Source: Diplonema papillatum (Eukaryota > Euglenozoa > Diplonemea > Diplonemida > Diplonemidae). Taken from it: a stretch of 64,000 bases of DNA. Position 1 is the first letter of the stretch, and each line of letters begins with the position of its first letter. The notes beneath the pieces were generated by a model that had not been told where the DNA came from, made no database searches, and saw only the letters and a program-made list of their open reading frames with translations. A program made the position numbers and the translations under genes. Below are positions 26,406 to 35,373 of this stretch, in pieces. The stretch spans positions 62,001 to 126,000 of the forward strand of contig JAPJBO010000317.1 of assembly GCA_030068145.1 (NCBI GenBank), in the 5' to 3' direction.

Positions 26406-26465
26406 ATGCAATGTGTGAGAAAACTGAACCGCCCAAGTAGGACCTTCTGATCATGATCATTTGCC
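26406..26465 (+). repeat. Dispersed repeat family G, copy 1
   Basis: GCAATGTGTGAGAAAACTGA, then CCGCCCAAGTAGGACC and TGATCATGATCA. Other copies are at 33680-33800, 38495-38590, the end only at 28555-28600, and reversed in EMC2 intron 3 at about 61096-61156. Confidence 0.65.
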
Positions 26466-26477
26466 AAAGGTAAATTT

Positions 26478-26575
26478 TCCTTATATCCCACCCCAAACAA
26501 ATTTGTGCCCTTATATCCCACTTCAAACAAATTTTGTTTGAAGTGGGATATAAGGGCACAAAATTTGTTTGGTCG
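26478..26575. repeat. Long palindrome made of a 31-bp TATA-bearing unit
   Basis: The unit GTGGGATATAAGGGCACAAA occurs as two reversed copies followed by a forward copy, making arms of about 35 bp around CAAATTTTGTTTG. The same unit recurs four times at 28432-28530. Confidence 0.75.
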
Positions 26576-26639
26576 TGTAAAAAATCTTTTGAGGGAACCG
26601 AACCGGCCACCCATGGTGCCGGTGGCGTGCGTGCTTTGA

Positions 26640-26900
26640 CTCGGCCACAACATTCAAAAATTCCAGGGCAAAATTTTCGACCAAAATTTGCCCCAACATT
26701 TTGCCCGCAAAATTTTGCCCAATGAGATTTTGACCAAAAATCTGGACCCAAAAATTTCGACCAAAAATTTCGATGCCAAAAAATTGGACCAAAAATTTGG
26801 ACCCAAAATTTCGACCAAAAATTTTGGACCCAAAATTTCGACCCCAAAAATTTGGACCCCAAAAAATTCGACAAAATTTTTTGACCCCGTCCAGCCCCTT
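26640..26900. repeat. Degenerate low-complexity satellite
   Basis: Irregular repetition of short blocks such as TTTCGACCAAAAAT and TTGGACCCAAAA. No fixed period can be set by eye. Confidence 0.6.
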
Positions 26901-28317
26901 CCATCCGTTTTTGGTGTTTCCTTGTCCGTAGGCATAAAGCTGGCTTCAATGCCCCACCCGAGACGTCTCAAGACGTTCTGGGTGCCTCAGAGCGACTGGT
27001 TGCACCGTTTCACAACTTCAAGCTGGCCACCGCGGCCACACTCGATCCCCGATCGGGTGCCTCAAGCAAGTACTCAAGAGAACCGCATCAGAGCCAGGCG
27101 GCGTGTCACGGCGTGCCACGCTGACGTTCGGGGCTATTCGCGGTGACAGAACTGTAGTAGCTGGCCAGATGCTACAGCCGAGAGTCAGGCGAGACAACTG
27201 ATCTCATCAGACTCATGATCCGTTTCTTGGCCTGACATACCAGTGACCACGGTCATTCTCCACTGTCCTTGTTGAGGCTGTGTCACACTGTGACTGTCAC
27301 AGTGTCAGTCACTCAGTGACCGGACAGTGTCGCGGCAGCCGTAAACTGCACACCCACCGTCTGCAGGATTCACCTCCCGGGGACACCGCTGGACAATGGA
27401 GCAGCAGCTGCAGCAAGGAACAGCAGCAGGACCGGGACTACTGGCTCAGTGGAGTGAAGGCGCCGCTGTCACGCGGCTGCGAGTCAGCCACAGTCACAGC
27501 TGATTTCACGAAGCCTGCAGTGAAGGAAGCTGTGTCCACCGTCGTGCAACCGGTGTGTGTGCAACCAGTTGCGGTGCAGGCGTGGGCACAACGACAGTTG
27601 ATGCCTTTAGGAAGGAATCAGCCATTCTTGCGTGAGCTGCAGATTCCGTCTGTCGGCAACAATGTCCGACTGTGTCGCCACCTTGGGTTGTTAGCCCACC
27701 GTCCTCCGCGGTTCTGGCCATCTGTCTTGTAATCTGGGTTCAGTTCCGAGTTTGGTTTCCTATCCGAGGCTATCGGGCACTGGTTCGGTTTCGGGTTGAG
27801 GTTCGGTTTCGGGTTCGGTTCTGCCCCCATCACTCCTCACCCGAACTTCTGGGTTCGGGTTCGATTTCGGGTTTGGCTCGCCGTGCCAGGCGTGGGCGTC
27901 AACTCGCGACACGTGATGTCCCCATGTCACTGCCAATGTCAGCGTGGAGCATGGCAGTGCACTCAAACGCCACCTTTCGCTGTTGTTCCTGTCTGAGCAC
28001 TCAAACTTTGAGTCAAAGCGCACGCGCCCGCTCTCCTCCTTCGTTCGCTGCGAGTACGCACGAGACTGACACGTGGTCAAAGTTTTCGCTTGTCCAGCAA
28101 TGCTGCGAGTCAGCATGACTGACAACGCGGGATGAAGTCCATCAACCGAGAGCTGACTCAAGGTCAGGGTTTGAACAAGGCCGCCTGGCAGGGGTGCACA
28201 GGCCCGTGACAGGGGCTGTGCTGCAGTGTGCACGCATGCACGTGGCAATAGCAACAGCAACAGGAGTCCAGCGTCGGGACCCGGCTTGACGAAATTTTTT
28301 TTTTCGCCGTAGGTATC
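26901..28317. other. Gene-free spacer
   Basis: At 27255-27335 there is a cluster of short CAGTGAC/GTCACTG palindromes. At 27735-27880 there is a degenerate TTCGGGTTCGG-type simple repeat. Neither forms a gene. Confidence 0.4.
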
Positions 28318-28392
28318 CGGATGGTCGAGCCAACCACCCTTGGGTTTCAAGGCGAGTGGTCGGGGGTTCAAGCCCCTCCTCGGCAAGTTTTC
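28318..28392 (+). repeat. tRNA-like sequence, probable SINE head
   Basis: A B-box-type T arm (GGGGG, loop TTCAAGC, CCCTC) and an upstream A-box-like TGGTCGAGCC are present. The acceptor stem does not close. It is immediately followed by the palindromic 31-bp-unit repeats. Confidence 0.35.
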
Positions 28393-28419
28393 CAGCATTT
28401 TCCTCGATTCAAATTTGTC

Positions 28420-28530
28420 AAAACAAATTTGTGCCCTTATATCCCAGTTTGGGATATAAGGGCACAAAATTTGTTTGAAGTGGGATATAAGGGCACAAAT
28501 TTGTTTTGAGTGGGATATAAGGGCATTACA
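28420..28530. repeat. Second cluster of the 31-bp TATA-bearing unit
   Basis: One reversed and three forward copies of the GGGATATAAGGGCACAAA-type unit are arranged as a palindrome with a direct-repeat tail. It matches the cluster at 26478-26575. Confidence 0.75.
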
Positions 28531-28633
28531 CCTTTGCCAAATTTCCACCTGAACGCACGACCAGGATTTGGGCTCAGGGTAGTGCGGTCAACGAAAAGCA
28601 CCAGCTTTGTAGGAATCACTTGACACGAAACGC

Positions 28634-28715
28634 AGGTAAATCTGGGTTTCAACAAGAACGACCCACTTTGTAGTTGTATTGTTTCTCCCCCTCTAGTCTC
28701 CTCGAGTATTTTACT
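28634..28715 (+). repeat. Dispersed repeat family H, copy 1
   Basis: CAGGTAAATCTGGGTTT, then CCCACTTTGTAGTTGTATTG and CTCCTCGAGTATTTT. Related copies are at 33055-33175, 34626-34862 (palindromic) and 49646-49800. Confidence 0.6.
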
Positions 28716-29768
28716 CGGTTGATTCCGGACAGGACGGGCTGTTCTTCAGCTTTCGAACACAACTCGGGCAACGCACGCTGCATTTGACTTTCCTCTTGCA
28801 AGTCAGACGACTCATGAAAAGCCGGGCGAAGTGCGCAAGCAAGTTCACTGTACAAAGTGGTGGCACGCTGTGCGCAGCAACTGTGCCCTGTCTTACGCGC
28901 GTTGAGCTATCCGCGACGCTTGCGATGCGGGTTATCGCCACAGATTCTTTGCCTTCTAACCCAAACTCTCTTACGCGTAAACGAACGCACAGCGCCGGTG
29001 AATACGTGTGTTCATTATGTGATTTCGGTTGACTCTGTGAAAGCGCGCTCGAGAATCTTTTGTGAAAAATTTAGACGGGGAAAAGGAAGATCGTCCTCAG
29101 AACTTGAAACCGAAAAGTTAAAAAGAGGGGGGAAATATACAAAGTAAGTACCACGGCGCGATTTGCTCAGAGCCACCGCGCGCGTTTTGGAGAGGGCCTT
29201 CGAAAGGAGCACGTCGAGCGAACGTTCGTTCAGTCTACTGACATGCACAGGGTTCCAGGGCTGGCGTAGCCGAGCCACAAAATTCGCCGACAACTTGATG
29301 TGGCTTTTGTGTGTGGCGATTTTTTTGTATCTAACAAATGCAATTTGTCAAGAACAAAAACCGATCGATTAGCAATAGTGCACCATTCCGGGGCTCAACA
29401 TTCGGCCAAATCGGCCGCGCTTTTCGGTAGAAACCCGTGTGTCGAAGCGAGCAAAAAACCCCCGCGGGTCGTGTTCTGTCGACCGCCCGCTCCCCATCTC
29501 CCTGGGTCAGTTCCGATCTGGGTTGTTTTGTTTTGGTTGCACCTGAATCGAACGCAATTCGGGTCCAGTGCCGTTGATATCCTGTCGTCGAAGCTCTTTG
29601 TCACATGTCAACCTTGCTCGCGGTGCTCCTCCCCCCCGATCCGAATCCGCTGTGTTCCATTCTTCACGCTCCTCCATCAGGCCTTACCTCGCCCTACCTT
29701 TGTAGCCCCCCTCCCTCAAACCTGAACCAACAGCCGAGTCAGCAGACACTCAGGTTGTGCTTATGCCT
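28716..29768. other. Gene-free spacer
   Basis: No recognised gene or strong repeat. Short open frames are not supported by composition or homology. Confidence 0.35.
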
Positions 29769-29948
29769 TGAGCCGGTCCATCCCCTCTTGATAGACCGTG
29801 ATAGACCGAAGAATACAGCACCGGGCAATTCGATGCAGCTCTAGGGACGAGGGATGGACCTGATAGACCGTGGTGGACCGTGATTCACTGTGATAGTCAG
29901 CGGCAGGCACTTCGATGCAGTTTAAAGAGATAGGGACGGACCGGCTCA
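29769..29948. mobile_element. MITE family A, copy 1 (180 bp, 5-bp target duplication)
   Basis: Terminal inverted repeats are TGAGCCGGTCCATCCC at the left and GGGACGGACCGGCTCA at the right. It is flanked by TGCCT at 29764-29768 and 29949-29953, a 5-bp target-site duplication. The interior has tandem GATAGACCGTG motifs and two TTCGATGCAG boxes. There is no coding capacity, so it must be mobilised in trans. Confidence 0.85.
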
Positions 29949-29953
29949 TGCCT

Positions 29954-31429
29954 CCTATGTCCGTGGCTTAAGACCGTGAGAAGAAGAATCTCGAGAGCTC
30001 TTCGGGACATTGCAATGTGTTCCAAAAATGGAAGCCTGAGCAATGAGCGAACCAACACCATTCCGTCACTGTCACAGTTTACATGTCCATGCTTCCACAT
30101 GGAGATCCCTTAACTCAGGTGGAAGGAAAAAGGGCGAAGACTCAAGAGGCATATTTTTATATTTCCCCGCTCGCGTGTTGGCGTTCGCAGCGAACGCCAA
30201 CCGCGGGCCTGGGGAGAAAAAGAGCATAGCACCTCCCACCTCACACACCCTAGTCTCCTTTGGCTAAGTCGGCGGACTTGCATTCATTCAATGTTACCCC
30301 CCGCTCTTCTCGTTTTGCCTCGCCCCGAACTTGCCTCCCCCCCACAGACTCCGATGCTCTCTCTACAGCTTTTCCCCCTCTCTTTTTCTTATCGTACCTT
30401 ATCTTACACTGTTTCGCACGCGCGCAAAAAGAGCGCTTCGTTTTCACCACTCACACACTGTTCACCAACTTCACCGACACGTGCCTTTGCACAACCCTGG
30501 TACGTGTTGTCCAGTCGCTGGAGGCACGGCCTGAGTTTATAAGTTGAGACTTCGCTCCTGGTAGGCGTGAGGCTCTTCCTTGCGACCCCACCTGTATATC
30601 TTCTTGCCCCAGGTTTGGTGTGCGATGAATGATAATGATCGTTGCCGCCCAGAGGGGGCGCGACGCGCGCATACAAACCGCGGTGACTGTCATTCTGTAA
30701 AGTATTACTTTCCCTGTACTGAAGTTTCGTGTTCGACTGCGCGTCAGTACGACAAACCTACTGCGCGTGCAAACATTCGCGCAAGCGTTTGCGTTTGCGT
30801 TTGCAGATCTGGCAGATGCCGTTTGCAAACGGCAGCAGTGCAGTGCAAGCCTAGCGACACATGCGGGGATATAGACGCGGGCAAGTGACATTTATGCTGT
30901 CATACATGGTAGCAGTGGTGATGGAATGTCGACGTAGAGCCATCCAATGGTCAATCCAAGCTCAGATTGCGAAATCTGAGCTTGGATTGGAAGGAGGAGA
31001 TCTGCCGTACCCCACGTAAAACACAGGTGTATCTGGGTTTAGTGCCGAGATACCCCCTCGAGTATTCTATACTTTAATAGACCAGTTGTTCCGCAATGAT
31101 CATGACGGCTGTAGTGCCAGATGTTTTGTGAAGGCTGAAATACGGCGTGTTTCAGGAGGATCAGAATTCCGAACCCCGAAAGAGGAACAGGTGGCACAAA
31201 CGAGCTCCGATTTCTGAAGCTGACTTCCGAGGAGTCGGGGACCGTTGAACCGAACAGGCGTTCCGGTGGTCATTCAGCCTCCGCTGCACGGAAGCCGGTC
31301 CAAGTGAAGGGCGGAAAACGGCCCAAGGCTTCCATCGCCGGGGAGGGTGGGGGGCGGGGGGCAGTCCTTTCCTGTATTGCGGACTCTCAACCAAACCGTG
31401 TCCACCCCCGCAGCGTTTTTCTCTTGTAT
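29954..31429. other. Gene-free spacer with a hairpin
   Basis: A 17-bp-arm perfect hairpin lies at 30952-30989 (CAATCCAAGCTCAGATT and its complement around GCGA). A hexamer-like GCGTTTGCGTTTGCG run lies near 30785. No gene was recognised. Confidence 0.4.
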
Positions 31430-31490
31430 ACTCCTCGGAGAGATGGTCCCTGCACTTCAACTCGTCTCTCTCTTTCTCTTGTGTTTCGCG
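31430..31490 (+). repeat. Dispersed repeat family D, partial copy
   Basis: CTCCTCGGAGAGATGGTCCC, then TGCACTTCAACTCGTCTCTC and a CT-rich tail, as at 18720-18770 and 60240-60290. Confidence 0.6.
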
Positions 31491-32031
31491 GTTGTTTCCC
31501 GCCCGCAGGCCAACGACAAAAAGTGACCCACACGGCTGGAAAGCCGAAGGCTCTTCAAACGTACCGCAGCAGCCGGGGGGGGCCCCTTTTGCGGCGCTGC
31601 GGGTTTCCTTGGTACTACGCCCTTCAAAGAGGGGAAGACCTGGGGGCTCCCCTTGCTCAATGCGAACTGCGCCTGTCAAGCCCTCCCAAGCGCATCGCAA
31701 GCGATTGCTTTCGGCACACGATACCTGCATGCGCACGCACCTTGCGTCGTGTGGAGTGGTACCTGAGACCCACCGCAGGCGTGGCCGAACCAGTTTTCTT
31801 TTAGTAGAAAAAGAAACTTGTTTCTTTGAAAGCAGAATGCCTGCCTGCAGGCGGTCGGAGCAGCCTTTTCAACACACAGCACGAACCCCCACCACGAGCT
31901 TCCGCGCGCGTTGCTGCGGCGAGGGTTCCACGTGCTCGCAGCGGGGGTTCTTCTCTTGTTTTGCCGCCGTCGCCATCCATGCGGCAATCGAGACACCCGC
32001 GCCATTTAGGGTTGGGGGGGGGGGGGGGGGC

Positions 32032-32610
32032 GGCTATGTTGGCAAGTAAACGCGTTTCCATCCGTTTTTTCCAAAACATGGAAACGGAAACGGAAACGGC
32101 TCCGTGGTTTTGCAGGCTCCCCACAAACCATGCTAACACCACCAGGGAATACTACACGGTGAGGTCCAGCCCCAGAAGTTGGAGCTAAAGAGGGTGCCCG
32201 AGTCACATCCGCAAAGCGGGTGTGACACCCGCTTTTTAAACTCCAGCTTTAACTCCAGCTTCTGAGGCTGGTCACATCCCCGACAGGGTGTGTCAACTTG
32301 CAGCCAAAACCGAAAAGACTGTCGCGCATACGAACCTTGTCGAGAAACTTTACGAGGAGGTCTCCAGGCCCAATTCTCTGAGTGCTTGGTTGCCACCACT
32401 ACGAAGGACCGCGCAGTTCGGGACTACTTCGGAGACAGCACCGTTGGGAAATACCCCTAAAAATTTTTCCCCCCGCCCATCCGAGGTGTGGTCACCTTAC
32501 ACACCGCAATCTGCAGCAGCCGTTTCCCAAATAAGGAAACGCCGTTTCCTTGAAAGTATGGAAACGGAAACGGAAACGGGAAACGTTTCCGTTTACTTGC
32601 CATCATAGCC
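32032..32610. mobile_element. 579-bp element with terminal inverted repeats and poly-G flank
   Basis: The left end GGCTATGTTGGCAAGTAAAC matches the reverse of the right end GTTTACTTGCCATCATAGCC at 18 of 20 positions. Sub-terminal GGAAAC hexamer clusters occur at both ends (32049-32105 and 32519-32600). Long G-runs lie outside both ends (32014-32030 and 32614-32626). The interior contains the AGCGGGTGTGACACCCGCTT hairpin also hinted at near 23940. It is non-coding. Confidence 0.65.
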
Positions 32611-32747
32611 CTAGGGGGGGGGGGGGCGATGTAGTATCTGCTCGAATTTGTACGAACTCGTTCCCGCATGCGGGATGACATTTCGTGTCACCATGAGTTT
32701 TGGGACGCAGCTGCAGAGCAGTTTTTCGTTGTTCATTTTTTTTTTAA

Positions 32748-32984
32748 TAGTACATCTGTACTGACGGGAACATTTCCGGAACAACGGTTGCACCTGAAGG
32801 AGAAAACGAAGCCAACGTGGTGAAGTGCTAATACAGGAAACCAAGCGAGAGAGGTTTATACCCTGTACACGCGAAGAACAAGAAACCTTTGCCTTATCAT
32901 TTTCATCACCTTTGGTCAGTTGATGCTGATCGTCCGTTGCTTCGTTTATCAGTGCAAGCCCCAACTCCGGAAATGTTCGTACAA
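32748..32984 (+). repeat. Terminal-inverted-repeat element family B, copy 2
   Basis: Preceded by a T-run and TAGTACA. The left inner end GAACATTTCCGGA and right inner end TCCGGAAATGTTC are a 13-bp perfect inverted repeat. The interior shares AGTTGATGCTGATCGTCCGT with the copy in EMC2 intron 1. Confidence 0.7.
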
Positions 32985-33054
32985 GCACCTGCTTTTGTAG
33001 GAAACACTGAGGAGACTGCCAGTTGCGAAGTCTCATGGAGGTATAGTTCAGTAT

Positions 33055-33175
33055 CATCAGCATGCCGATGGCTCCCCACTATCGCAACAATATTCCAATC
33101 TCATAGGCGCTAAATTTTCTGTAGCCCACACAGGTAAATCTGGGTTTACGGGCGGGCGCAAGCGTTCAACAAAAG
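33055..33175 (+). repeat. Dispersed repeat family H, copy 2
   Basis: GGCTCCCCACTATCGCAACA through CAGGTAAATCTGGGTTTAC and AGCGTTCAACAAAA. It closely matches 49646-49800. Confidence 0.65.
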
Positions 33176-34024
33176 GGGTTTGCGGGAGTCTGCGACACTG
33201 GCGATGAAAACATCGGCTGTGCCGGACTGCGTTTATCACGAATCTGGCAGCAATGCAAACAGAACGCTTAGAACGAAAGCATTTGCGATCAAACCGCAGG
33301 CGGACCGATTGGTGCCACGTTTTATTTACCGACCGACCAAAAGACAAGTCAAAAAGTTTTTCGGAAAAAAAAAAGGGAATTGTTGATGTGCGCTCCCATC
33401 GGCTTCCCCTCCCCCTGCAAGAAAAACGAGAAAAGAATACCGTGAGAAAGCAAAGCTTTCCTCTGAGAAAAACTCTAAAAAGATAAAGAACGAAATAGGC
33501 TTCAAACCGGCTCTCGCCTGCCTGGGGACCGTGTCCTCTTCTGTCGAGACCCCGAACATGCGGCCGTCTACATGATGCATCACAAACAAATCTCAAATGG
33601 GGCTAAGTGAAACGGAGAAGGAAGTACAAAGTAGCCGATTCGGAAACATATTTCTCCGGCTTGAGCAACGGCCGGCCTGCGCAATGTGCGAGGAAACTGG
33701 AACGCCCGAGTAGGACCTTCTGGTCACGATCAGTTGCCAATTCGCCGCCTGAAACCACGTCCCGGATTTGGCTTCAGGGCAGTGCGGTCAACGAAAATTC
33801 TATGTTTCCATGACCACGCTTAACCTGGTTAAGAAGACGACTGAAAGCATAGACACAAAGATAGCTCAAAGCATCTGCAGAATAACCGAAAAGCCTCTAG
33901 GCAAAACCCGTTTTCACATTTCTTCTTTAGACGATTGAAGAGGTAGTCACCTGGTGACTAACGCAGGCCATCGCTACAGATATTCTGCCAATGAGAATGT
34001 GGCGGTGCAAAGATCACTTATCCC
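33176..34024. other. Gene-free spacer with a family G copy
   Basis: Family G lies at about 33680-33800 (GAGGAAACTGGAACGCCCGA and GGACCTTCTGGTCACGATCA). No gene was recognised. Confidence 0.4.
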
Positions 34025-34190
34025 GATCGATGCTCTGTTTGAAATCCTGGGTCCGAGAACGAGCATCGCCTATCTTCTGGAGTTGAATCGCAAGGTTTGA
34101 TGAAATTGAATGGTGTTCGGTCAATGGATCTTCAATGAGAGCGACTGACGATTTCCAAAAATCGTCTAGTCTCGCGAGGCTCACACTTGA
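34025..34190 (-). repeat. Dispersed repeat family F, reverse copy
   Basis: It is the reverse complement of 40480-40620. The minus strand reads LDDFWKSSVALI, then ISSNLAIQLQKI, then ARSR, and the plus-strand copy reads the same peptides with several substitutions. The conserved frame hints that the repeat derives from a coding exon, but no family was recognised. Confidence 0.55.
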
Positions 34191-34443
34191 AAGGCATGGG
34201 TGTGCGGGCCGCGAGGCAAGGAAACGTGATCCGTTCAGCGTTTCGCAGTACACATCACACATGCCAAGGCGACTCCTCCAGTAAGTAGAGCAGGAAGAGT
34301 CTAAACAAAAAGAAGTCCATGTTTTTTGCATCCCGCCGCGGTTTGTGCGAGTGACGAACTCTTATTTTTTGAAGGTTTGTACATCACAAGTAGTTGAGTT
34401 TGAGCTGACCAAAAAAAGGCGCTCCTTTTGATGCTATTACCGC

Positions 34444-34904
34444 AGGGAATCGTTGACTAGACCTCTTGAGTGTGTGCTAACCACGATTTGGGGAGTCGGG
34501 AGAACCTACAAGCCAAAAGCAGGGCCGGCCCCCCCGTTCGTGAGAAAAGGCAGTAAAATCACTTCTTTTTTTGTATAAGCACCTGCTGTGTAGGAAATGC
34601 TTGAGGAGACTGCCAGTTGCGATAGAAAATACTCGAGGGGCTGCCTTGTGCTTACTTCGAAGGAGGCTAGAGGGGGAGAAACAATACAACTACAAAGTGG
34701 GTCTTTTTTGTTGAACGCTTTCAAAGGAGGTAAATGTGCTGTAGCCCGCACGAAACACAGGTAAATCAGCGTTCAACAAAAAAGACCCACTTTGTCGTTG
34801 TATTGTTTTCTCCCCTCTAGCCTCCTTCGAAATGAGCACAAAGGCAGTCCCTCGAGTATTTTCCATCTGTCTTTGTCAAGAGCTGCAACTCAACTATTCC
34901 TTCA
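34444..34904 (+). repeat. Inverted-repeat element family C, copy 3, split by a nested insertion
   Basis: The left part (CAGGGAATCGTTGACTAGAC to GCCGGCCC, to about 34533) and the right part (CCATCTGTCTTTGTCAAGAG to CAACTATTCC, from about 34864) are joined without a gap in the copy at 23321-23455. Here they are separated by about 330 bp holding a large palindrome. Confidence 0.7.
34626..34862. repeat. Large palindrome, arms of about 94 bp
   Basis: The left arm 34626-34719 is the near-perfect reverse complement of the right arm 34768-34862 (AGCGTTCAACAAAA to CTCGAGTATTTT), with a 48-nt loop carrying GTAAATGTGCTGTAGCCCGC. It belongs to family H and sits inside a family C copy. Confidence 0.85.
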
Positions 34905-35271
34905 TTCGAGCTCAAGTTCAAACCCAGTCTGTTGCTGTAAACGAAGAACCCCGCTAAGCCTGCACCTGAGGGCGAAGATGTATCTAAACCGATCCCCGGG
35001 CAACAGAGAGAGAAATTCGCAACGGCGAGTTTTTTGAACCTCTCCGAGCTGTCGTTCCTTCATTTTCTCAGCTGATCAGTCAATTTCTGCCGAACTGAAC
35101 CATGCGAAAAGTGTTATTCACCATCATTCGAACTTCGACACGGGCAGTGCTCCTCCTTCGCTTGAGTCTCAAGGTAGGAGTTTCACTTCGAGCAAGTCCG
35201 TGGAAGAAGGAATCCCCCCCGTCAACTCTTTGGCGAGAATGAAAAAGTAAATAAACAAATATTTTGACAAA

Positions 35272-35373
35272 CCCCCCCCCCCCCCCCATCCATTAAAGGA
35301 CCGAAACACGGCGCAGACGGGACCAGTGCGGTGTTGAGCACATACCCATTCCAAGCACGTTCTTGCAATCCCC
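35272..35373 (+). repeat. C16 run plus second copy of the identical 81-bp repeat
   Basis: The 81-bp repeat at 35293-35373 is bracketed by poly-C followed by ATCCATT on both sides (35272-35293 and from about 35371). This suggests insertion with duplication of a poly-C target, or slippage repair. Confidence 0.7.

Noticed and set aside
27735..27880. Interstitial telomere-like repeat (TTCGGG)
   Set aside because: The runs are irregular and do not match a known telomere unit. Treated as simple sequence.
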